Shown here piece after piece: positions 1 to 5,560 of a stretch of 5,560 bases of DNA (position 1 is its first letter; every line of letters starts with the position of its first letter). The notes beneath the pieces are model-generated. The model was not told the DNA's origin. It saw only the letters and a list, made by a program, of their open reading frames with translations, and did not search any database. A program made the position numbers and the translations under genes. This DNA comes from Bacteroidota bacterium (GTDB lineage Bacteria; Bacteroidota; Bacteroidia; Chitinophagales; Chitinophagaceae): the NCBI GenBank assembly GCA_028875955.1, contig JAGWTX010000185.1, positions 1-5,560 of the forward strand, in the 5' to 3' direction.

Positions 1-2601
1 ACCCAGAAACTGCATTACCTGAAGGAAAAGGAAAATAACCTGAAAGAATTCCTGGAAAAAGCGGAAGGCCAGTTAAAGACGATCGGTGATTCGATCCAAT
101 ACACACAGATACAGGTGGGAGAAGAAGAAGCCAACCTGCTGGAGTTGCAGGACAAGGTAGAGACCAGTAAAATGGATGTGGAAGACAAGCGACGGAATTT
201 TGATGAAAAAAGAACCGGGCTGGATAGTCTGCGCAGCCGTTACCAGCTGATACAGCGAAGCCAGTTTGATGCGGAGAAAAAAGTGGCTGTAGCCGATACC
301 TCCATCCTGAACCTGCAAAGGGCGCAAACCCAGCTGGTTGAAGAAAAACAAAACCGTGAGGCACAATTACAGCAATTAAGTGTTGAACTGGAAGAGAAGG
401 AAACCACACTGGCTGCGCGCAGAATCGATCTCCAGCAATTACAGGAACACCAGGAAAAGACCAAGGAACATATTTTTGAAACCCAATCCCAACTGGAAGT
501 TCTCAGAAACGAACTCAACGAAGAAAACCGCAAACTGGATTCCAAAAGAAATGAATACAATCTGCTGAAAAGCCTGATCGATTCAATGGAAGGTTATCCG
601 GAAAGTATCAAATTCCTGCATAAGAATCCAGAATGGAATCATTCGGCTCCCATTTTATCGGATATCATTTATGTAAAGGAGGAATTCCGCACGGCTGTTG
701 AGAATGTGCTGGAACCTTACCTGAACTATTATGTAGTCAATAACCTGGAAGAGGGTTTACAGGCGGTTCATTTACTGGATGCCCATAAAAAAGGCAAGGC
801 GAATTTTTTCATGCTTGAAAAATTTGCGGATCACCGGGTCGAAACCCATCAGCCTGCGAACACGATCAGGGCGATGGATGTGATCGAAGTGGATGACCAG
901 TACCGGAAACTGGCCGAATACCTCCTGGCCAATGTTTATATCGGGGAAAATGAAGAAGCCATCGCGAACAGCAATGGGGCCGTGGTATTGGAAAAACATG
1001 GTAAATACGTGAAAGGGAAATATACCCTTACCGGTGGAAGTGTTGGTTTGTTTGAAGGGAAAAAGATCGGTCGTGCAAAAAACCTGGAGAAATTATCCGA
1101 AGAAATATCCGATCAGGAATCCATCGTAAACCTGCTGAAATCCGATATACAGGCCAAGCATAATGAAGTGATCGCTTTTAACGACCAGTTAAAGGAAAAC
1201 CAGATCAAACAAACCGAACAGGAAATCAACCAGCTGACCAATCAGGTCTTTGCTGCCAAAAACCGGATGGAAAATCTGCAGGCTGCCCAGCAAAACGGTA
1301 TGCAGCGTCTGGAAGATCTTGAACAACGTCTGCAGGCAGAACATGATGCCATTGCCGCCACCCGGGAAGAATTCCACCAGTTGAATGAACAGTTGCAAAC
1401 CACTTCGGATGAACTGAAGATGGTTGAACAGGATTACCAGTCTTCCGAGTATGAATACAATTTCGCATCGGTTCAATACAACGAGAACAACCTGCAACTC
1501 ACGCGTCAGCAAAGTAAGATCACTACGCTGAAACAGGAAATGGTCTTCAAGGAAAACCAGTTACAGGATCTGCATGCCCAGATCGGCAACAACACGGCCC
1601 AGTTATCGGAAGCTTCTGCCAATATTGCGGAAAGCGAAAAAGCGCTGATCAGTTCCGAGGAATTGTTGCTCGAAATGCTGCGCAGAAAGGATGAGGAAGA
1701 GAAAAAACTGAATGAAGCCGATCAGGCCTATTACAACCTTCGGAATGCTTTGCAGGAAAAGGAAAGTGAGTTGCGGCTGAAAGTGAAGAGCAAGGAAATG
1801 ATCGATCACCTGGTAACCGAGATCAAAGACAAGCTGAATGAACTTAAACTGCAGTTGGCCGGAATGAAAGAACGCCTGATTGTAGAATTCAAAGTGGAAC
1901 TGGATGAGATCCTTGACCAGGAAAGAAATACGAATGCCACTATCGAAGAATTGCAGGCCAGTTCCGATCGTATGCGGAAACGGCTGGATAATATGGGTGA
2001 AGTAAACCCGACAGCAATTGAAGCGTATACGGAAATGAAAAAAAGGTATGAGTTTATTCTGGAACAAAAGAATGACCTAGTTTCTGCAAAAGAAAGTCTG
2101 TTACAGACGATTCAGGAAGTGGAAGCAACCGCCAATCAGCAGTTTCTGGATACGTTTAACCAGGTTCGTGAAAATTTCCAGAAAGTGTTCAAAGCCCTGT
2201 TCACAGAAGAGGATACGGCAGATATGATCCTGGTAAATCCGGAGAATCTGGCCGAAACCGGAATCGAGATCATTGCAAAACCAAAGGGTAAGCGTCCTTC
2301 TTCCATTACACAGTTAAGTGGTGGTGAGAAAACATTGACGGCAACCGCACTGTTATTCTCCATCTATCTGATCAAACCAGCACCCTTCTGTATCCTGGAT
2401 GAGGTGGATGCCCCATTGGATGATGCCAACGTTGGCAAGTTTACCCAGATGATCAAGAAGTTCAGTGATAACTCACAGTTCATCATCGTTACCCACAACA
2501 AACAGACTATGAGCGCTGTGGATGTGATCTATGGGGTAACCATGCAGGAACCGGGTGTGAGTAAACTGGTACCAGTGGATTTCCGGAGTTTGGCGAATTA
2601 A
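1..2601 (+). CDS. smc: Chromosome segregation ATPase SMC (5'-partial)
   Basis: This is the structural maintenance of chromosomes protein, the ATPase core of bacterial condensin. It dimerises through its hinge, works with ScpA/ScpB and organises and segregates the chromosome. The frame is open from base 1, so the start lies upstream; 866 residues are present. In window numbering, residues 1-198 are the end of the first coiled-coil arm, rich in Gln/Glu/Lys. Residues about 199-366 are the hinge, opening with YPESIKFL and closing with a Gly-rich TLTGGSVG segment. Residues about 367-660 are the returning arm. The C-terminal head follows, with the ABC signature LSGGEKT (772-778), Walker B FCILDE (D800, catalytic E801), the D-loop PLDDAN and the switch histidine in VTHNK (H832). 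Compared with a B. subtilis SMC of about 1186 residues, roughly 300 residues, including Walker A, are missing upstream. This reflects the window edge, not a broken gene: no frameshift or stop is seen. Identification is secure. Confidence 0.98.
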   Translation, partial: TQKLHYLKEKENNLKEFLEKAEGQLKTIGDSIQYTQIQVGEEEANLLELQDKVETSKMDVEDKRRNFDEKRTGLDSLRSRYQLIQRSQFDAEKKVAVADTSILNLQRAQTQLVEEKQNREAQLQQLSVELEEKETTLAARRIDLQQLQEHQEKTKEHIFETQSQLEVLRNELNEENRKLDSKRNEYNLLKSLIDSMEGYPESIKFLHKNPEWNHSAPILSDIIYVKEEFRTAVENVLEPYLNYYVVNNLEEGLQAVHLLDAHKKGKANFFMLEKFADHRVETHQPANTIRAMDVIEVDDQYRKLAEYLLANVYIGENEEAIANSNGAVVLEKHGKYVKGKYTLTGGSVGLFEGKKIGRAKNLEKLSEEISDQESIVNLLKSDIQAKHNEVIAFNDQLKENQIKQTEQEINQLTNQVFAAKNRMENLQAAQQNGMQRLEDLEQRLQAEHDAIAATREEFHQLNEQLQTTSDELKMVEQDYQSSEYEYNFASVQYNENNLQLTRQQSKITTLKQEMVFKENQLQDLHAQIGNNTAQLSEASANIAESEKALISSEELLLEMLRRKDEEEKKLNEADQAYYNLRNALQEKESELRLKVKSKEMIDHLVTEIKDKLNELKLQLAGMKERLIVEFKVELDEILDQERNTNATIEELQASSDRMRKRLDNMGEVNPTAIEAYTEMKKRYEFILEQKNDLVSAKESLLQTIQEVEATANQQFLDTFNQVRENFQKVFKALFTEEDTADMILVNPENLAETGIEIIAKPKGKRPSSITQLSGGEKTLTATALLFSIYLIKPAPFCILDEVDAPLDDANVGKFTQMIKKFSDNSQFIIVTHNKQTMSAVDVIYGVTMQEPGVSKLVPVDFRSLAN

Positions 2602-2645
2602 AGAACGGGCATCGCCTGACTGGATACTATACTAAGCTTATTGAC

Positions 2646-2678
2646 AATGACCCTTTCAAAACTGATCGGGTCATTTTT
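2646..2678 (+). terminator. Probable rho-independent terminator of smc
   Basis: AATGACCC (2646-2653) and GGGTCATT (2668-2675) form a perfect 8-bp inverted repeat with a 14-nt loop, and the run of T at 2674-2678 overlaps and follows the second arm. It lies 44 nt after the smc stop codon and before the ATG of the channel gene, where a terminator is expected. The stem has four G:C pairs and the loop is rather long, so it may be moderate in strength. There is no T-tract for the opposite strand. Its position also argues against starting the channel gene at the in-frame TTG at 2641. Confidence 0.6.
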
Positions 2679-2712
2679 CATTTATTGCTCATATTTTTAC
2701 AAACGGAATGGA

Positions 2713-3678
2713 ATGTCATTGTATAAAAGGATCAATCCCTTTTCACACCTGAATAATAACACCGGTTTCAGCAACAAAACCAGTGATATCGGAAGTGGAC
2801 GCTTTATCAATAAGGATGGTTCCTATAACCTCCGGAAAGAGGGCATGCCATTCTGGAAACGGATCAGTGTGTTTCATGATATGCTCAACCTGCCTTCCTG
2901 GAAATTCACATCTGTTATTCTGCTATTCTATGTATTGATCAATCTCCTTTTTACGGCCCTTTATTTTTTAATGGGACCGGATCAGATTACCGGCTTACCC
3001 AATCTGAGTAGCTGGCAATTGTTCAGGGAACTCTTTTATTTCAGTACGGAAACACTTACCACCGTTGGTTACGGAAGGGTAAACCCGGTGGGCGACTGGG
3101 CCAATATCATTGCTGGTATAGAATCGCTGACAGGCTTGTTATCACTGGCTATCGCCACGGGTCTCATATACGGGCGTTTTTCCAAACCCAGAAGCTATCT
3201 CGTATTCAGCGAACAGGCATTGATCAGTCCCTATAAAGAGGGAACAGCATTGATGTTCCGTTTTGCTGCCTATAAGGACAATCATGCTTTGACCGATCTT
3301 GAGATCAAGGTTAATTTGGGTTTAAAAGTGCTCGAGAATGAAGAGCCGGTTTACAAATACTTTTCGCTTGACCTGGAAAGAACCCGGGTGGAAACCATGC
3401 CCATGAGCTGGACAGTGGTGCATCCCATAACAGAAACCAGTCCATTTTTCGGCTTCACCGAAGAAGATATGAAAACAGCCGATGTGGAATTATATGTGAT
3501 GCTGCGTGGGTTTGATGATGTGTTTTCCAATTATGTGCAACAAAGGACCTCGTATACCTATTCAGAGATCCTCTTTCATAAGAAATTTATTCCCATGTTC
3601 CGGGAAAGTGAAGATGGACAGACCACTATCCTGGAATTGCAGAAATTAAATAGGTTCCGGGATATAGAACCGGTATAA
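2713..3678 (+). CDS. Inward-rectifier-type potassium channel (Kir/KirBac family)
   Basis: This is a 321-residue K+ channel subunit of the inner membrane, expected to act as a tetramer. Residues 1-45 are a cytoplasmic N-terminus with the motif RFINKDGSYNL (30-40). Next come an amphipathic slide helix (about 46-62), TM1 (about 63-87), a pore helix and the K+ selectivity filter TVGYG (117-121). TM2 (about 129-155) contains E136 and the likely hinge G140. FSKPR (156-160) leads into a beta-rich cytoplasmic domain with FSEQALI and LMFR, and the C-terminus ends in RDIEPV. Against KirBac1.1 recalled from memory, the filter, E136, G140, the post-TM2 FxxPR and the terminal EPV all align, and total length is close to the usual 320-340. 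The ATG at 2713 was chosen because starting at TTG 2641 would place a terminator-like hairpin inside the gene and add 24 residues not expected for the family. The natural regulator and direction of rectification cannot be read from sequence. Adjacent genes give no functional clue. Confidence 0.93.
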   Translation: MSLYKRINPFSHLNNNTGFSNKTSDIGSGRFINKDGSYNLRKEGMPFWKRISVFHDMLNLPSWKFTSVILLFYVLINLLFTALYFLMGPDQITGLPNLSSWQLFRELFYFSTETLTTVGYGRVNPVGDWANIIAGIESLTGLLSLAIATGLIYGRFSKPRSYLVFSEQALISPYKEGTALMFRFAAYKDNHALTDLEIKVNLGLKVLENEEPVYKYFSLDLERTRVETMPMSWTVVHPITETSPFFGFTEEDMKTADVELYVMLRGFDDVFSNYVQQRTSYTYSEILFHKKFIPMFRESEDGQTTILELQKLNRFRDIEPV

Positions 3679-3719
3679 TTTAGCAGTGCCCAAACATTAC
3701 TCATTTATAATCCGCCGAA

Positions 3720-4160
3720 TTGTATAAATCCATCACGATACTTTTCATCGTCTGTTATTGCTGTTATCTTTTGTTTTCCCGGCAACCGGATTATTTTGAC
3801 GGGGAAAAAGCACCGGCAGTCATCCATTTTATACAGGATAGTGCTTCAAAAAATCTGATTCCAATGGCTCAGTTCTCGGATGGCCATCATGCGTTTTCGG
3901 TGGATGCAAGATATGTTTTGCGGAATTGGAAGGAGGGGGAGCGGACAGAAGTGATTTATGAAACGGATAAGCCGAACCATGCTGTGGTGTATCTTTTCTG
4001 GGGTTATTGGATTCGATGGGGGGAGGTTTTGATCACCTTGCTGGTATATGCCGCCCTTTTTCAGATCGCCATTTCCGTAACCCAAAACCCTACGGCTGAA
4101 TCATTGCTGGAACAACTGGAAGGACCCAGCCAGGAAAAAAAGCGAAAATATCTGGAGTAA
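3720..4160 (+). CDS. Small two-helix membrane protein, DUF3592-like, function unknown
   Basis: This is a 146-residue protein that I do not recognise with certainty. It has a hydrophobic N-terminal helix (about 4-20, with C12, C14 and C15), then a segment of about 70 residues rich in Tyr, Asp and Lys. A second hydrophobic stretch (about 89-120, rich in Trp) follows, and the tail ends in a basic EKKRKYLE. The pattern of membrane helix, short beta-type domain with WKEGERTEVIYETDKPNHA, then membrane helix resembles DUF3592 proteins, whose role is unknown. TTG at 3720 is the only usable start near the 5' end: an in-frame TAA sits at 3708-3710 and the first internal ATG (residue 49) would remove the first helix. 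It begins 41 nt after the channel gene on the same strand with no visible terminator between, so co-transcription is possible. It ends 5 nt from the convergent smpB stop. The existence of the gene is likely; the family is tentative. Confidence 0.7.
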   Translation: MYKSITILFIVCYCCYLLFSRQPDYFDGEKAPAVIHFIQDSASKNLIPMAQFSDGHHAFSVDARYVLRNWKEGERTEVIYETDKPNHAVVYLFWGYWIRWGEVLITLLVYAALFQIAISVTQNPTAESLLEQLEGPSQEKKRKYLE

Positions 4161-4165
4161 AAAGT

Positions 4166-4606
4166 TTAGGGAAGATGCCGTTTGATCTCTTTTTCAACAT
4201 CCCGGTTTTTGATCGTTTCCCTTTTGTCGTGCAGCTTCTTACCTTTTCCCAGGCCAATCTCAATCTTGACCAGGTTCCTTTCATTGAAAAATACCCTCAA
4301 CGGTACGATTGTCAGTCCCTTTTCTTTTATCTGTGTCTGTAGTTTTTTCAACTCCCTTTTGGTGAGCAGCAGCTTTCTGTCATGCACTTCAATATGATTA
4401 TTGGCAGTTCCATGGGTATAGGAAGCGATGTACAAGCCCCTTACCCAGAGTTCCCCATCATCAAACAGGCAGAAAGCATCGTTGAAACTCAGTTTACCGT
4501 CACGGATGGATTTCACTTCCGTCCCCATCAAAGCGATGCCCGCTACATATTTATCTTCTATGTAGTAATGAAAATAAGCCTGCCTGTTGTTCATTTCATT
4601 TGCCAT
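4166..4606 (-). CDS. smpB: SsrA (tmRNA)-binding protein SmpB
   Basis: SmpB binds the tRNA-like domain of tmRNA and carries it to ribosomes stalled on broken mRNA, starting trans-translation in the cytoplasm. The 146-residue product has the family order: YFHYYIEDKYVAGI (11-24), GTEVKSIRDGK (28-38) of the OB-like core, DRKLLLTKREL (76-86), and the basic C-terminal tail with KGKKLHDKRETIKNRD (121-136). H126 matches E. coli H136 of the decoding-centre contact by recalled alignment. The tail ends in KRHLP, slightly short of the E. coli protein (160 residues). The start at ATG 4606 (MANEMNN) gives the usual short N-terminus. A GTG at 4663 would add 19 residues that do not look like SmpB, and an ATG at 4594 is also possible. 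It follows accD by 56 nt on the same strand and probably shares its transcript. The tmRNA gene itself is not in the window. Confidence 0.97.
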   Translation of the reverse strand: MANEMNNRQAYFHYYIEDKYVAGIALMGTEVKSIRDGKLSFNDAFCLFDDGELWVRGLYIASYTHGTANNHIEVHDRKLLLTKRELKKLQTQIKEKGLTIVPLRVFFNERNLVKIEIGLGKGKKLHDKRETIKNRDVEKEIKRHLP

Positions 4607-4662
4607 GAAGGAAGAAGCGGGTAATAATAGGTAAAACGAATACGGATTATAGGTTCCGGTCA

Positions 4663-5560
4663 CTAATGCTGAAAGAGCATGATCAATTGGGCCAGTTTTG
4701 CTTTCAGTTCTTTCCTGTCAACAATGAAATCCAGAAAACCATGTTCGAGCAGGAATTCACTTCGCTGGAATCCTTCGGGCAGGTCTTTTTTAATGGTCTC
4801 CTTGATAACCCTCGGACCGGCAAATCCGATCAGGGCTCCCGGTTCTGCAATATTCAGATCGCCCAGCATACCAAAGCTGGCAGAAATACCACCGAATGTC
4901 GGATCCGTTAAAAGGGAGATATAGGGTAGTTTGGCATCACTGAGCTGGGAAAGCTTGCCGCTTGTTTTTGCCAGTTGCATCAGGCTGAAAGCACTTTCCA
5001 TCATTCTTGCGCCCCCGCTTTTGCTGATCACCAGATAGGGGAGTGAATGCTGGATACAATAATCCACCGCACGGCTGAATTTTTCACCCATTACGCTACC
5101 AAGGGAGCCTCCGATAAATTCAAAATCCATACAGGCAACTACAAGACCCTGTCCGTTCACATTGCCCGTAGCCACACGCATGGAATCCTTCAGATCGGTT
5201 TTTGAATGAATATCATCCAGTCTTTTCTGGTAGGGTTTCAGATCGGTAAAACCCAGGGCATCCTTGCTGATGATATTGTCGTATAATTCAGTAAAAGCCT
5301 TATCGTCAAAAATGATGTCAAAATATTCATCACTGCCTATGCGGTGGTGATAATTGCATTTCGGGCATACATACAGGTTCTCTCTTAATTCGCTGGTGGT
5401 ACAGATATAGTTACATTCGGGGCATTTGTTCCAAAGACCCTCCGGGGTTTCTTTTTTATCTGCGGTTGATGTCAATATTCCCTTCCTGATACGCTTGAAC
5501 CAACGGGGTTTTGCCGGATCACTTCCCTGACTTTCGTCACCAGTCAGGTTTGCTTCAAAA
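4663..5560 (-). CDS. accD: Acetyl-CoA carboxylase carboxyltransferase subunit beta (5'-partial)
   Basis: AccD pairs with AccA as the carboxyltransferase of acetyl-CoA carboxylase, moving CO2 from biotinylated AccB to acetyl-CoA to make malonyl-CoA for fatty-acid synthesis. Counting from the Leu codon at 5475 (in GILTST), a zinc ribbon is seen at C18, C21, C37 and C40 (C-x2-C-x15-C-x2-C). The crotonase-type core has GGSLGSVMGEKF (122-133), the SGGARM oxyanion-hole loop (153-158), DPTFGGISASFGMLGD (191-206) and GFAGPRVI (217-224). It ends LFQH with a TAG. These match E. coli AccD closely. The usual N-terminal signature WFKRIRKGILTST is present but lies upstream of 5475, so TTG at 5475 is not the start. 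The frame stays open to the window edge with no ATG, GTG or TTG, giving at least 19 residues before WFKR (P-A-K-P-R just before it). The gene is therefore partial here and probably carries an N-terminal extension. smpB follows downstream. Confidence 0.98.
   Translation of the reverse strand, partial: FEANLTGDESQGSDPAKPRWFKRIRKGILTSTADKKETPEGLWNKCPECNYICTTSELRENLYVCPKCNYHHRIGSDEYFDIIFDDKAFTELYDNIISKDALGFTDLKPYQKRLDDIHSKTDLKDSMRVATGNVNGQGLVVACMDFEFIGGSLGSVMGEKFSRAVDYCIQHSLPYLVISKSGGARMMESAFSLMQLAKTSGKLSQLSDAKLPYISLLTDPTFGGISASFGMLGDLNIAEPGALIGFAGPRVIKETIKKDLPEGFQRSEFLLEHGFLDFIVDRKELKAKLAQLIMLFQH
5526..5548 (-). repeat. Short inverted repeat within accD 5' coding region
   Basis: CCTGACT (5526-5532) and AGTCAGG (5542-5548) form a perfect 7-bp inverted repeat around a 9-nt loop. 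It falls in the poorly conserved N-terminal extension of accD, so the mRNA could fold there. There is no T-tract on either side, so it is not a terminator. A chance repeat of this size in 5.5 kb is quite possible. Confidence 0.35.

Noticed and set aside
115..117. GTG at 115 as the start of smc
   Set aside because: The frame is open back to base 1 with coiled-coil-type residues, and an SMC starting here would lack its Walker A head; it is an internal Val codon.
1100..2000. Gln/Glu/Leu-rich repetitive protein segments as tandem repeats
   Set aside because: They are the heptad pattern of the SMC coiled-coil arm; no exact DNA repeat unit is seen.
1603..2067. A 154-codon open frame on the - strand inside smc
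   Set aside because: It lies fully within the conserved SMC coding sequence; its Phe/Gln/Ile-rich translation is the expected antisense shadow of a Glu/Lys/Gln-rich coiled coil.
2692..2699. TATTTTTA as a Bacteroidota -7 promoter box for the channel gene
   Set aside because: It lacks the final G of TAnnTTTG, there is no TTTG-type -33 element at a suitable distance, and transcription would start only a few bases before the ATG.
4182..4624. + strand open frames across smpB
   Set aside because: They are antisense to the well conserved smpB gene and encode low-complexity Ser/Phe-rich sequence without recognisable domains.
4646..4651. TATAAT on the - strand between accD and smpB as a promoter
   Set aside because: No matching -35 element lies 16-18 nt upstream, and the Bacteroidota primary sigma factor prefers a different box; a chance match is more likely.
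5473..5475. TTG at 5475 as the start of accD
   Set aside because: It encodes the Leu within the conserved WFKRIRKGILTST signature, which continues upstream in frame.

Overview
The window looks like ordinary chromosomal core DNA from a member of the Bacteroidota, probably a Chitinophagaceae-type organism. This is inferred from the style of the SMC C-terminus, the AccD and SmpB sequences, the mid-range GC content and the lack of clear Shine-Dalgarno motifs. The genus cannot be fixed from sequence alone.

Layout. Positions 1-2601 (+) hold the C-terminal three quarters of the chromosome-condensation ATPase SMC; its N-terminal head and first arm lie before the window. A short gap with a hairpin and T-tract, probably the smc terminator, follows. 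Next is an inward-rectifier-type potassium channel (2713-3678, +). After 41 nt comes a small two-helix membrane protein of unknown function that resembles DUF3592 and has only a TTG start (3720-4160, +). The + strand genes then meet two - strand genes tail to tail across 5 nt. These are smpB (4166-4606), the tmRNA partner for ribosome rescue, and upstream of it accD (4663-5560, start beyond the window), the carboxyltransferase beta subunit of acetyl-CoA carboxylase. accD and smpB are 56 nt apart and probably share a transcript read as accD then smpB.

The genes serve unrelated housekeeping roles: chromosome organisation, K+ flux, ribosome rescue and fatty-acid synthesis. I see no mobile element, CRISPR array, RNA gene or defence system, and no sign of a new multi-gene system. 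The points most worth a second look are an N-terminal extension of AccD running off the window, the Kir channel with an N-terminal motif resembling that of animal Kir channels, and two start-codon questions (the DUF3592-like gene and smpB).
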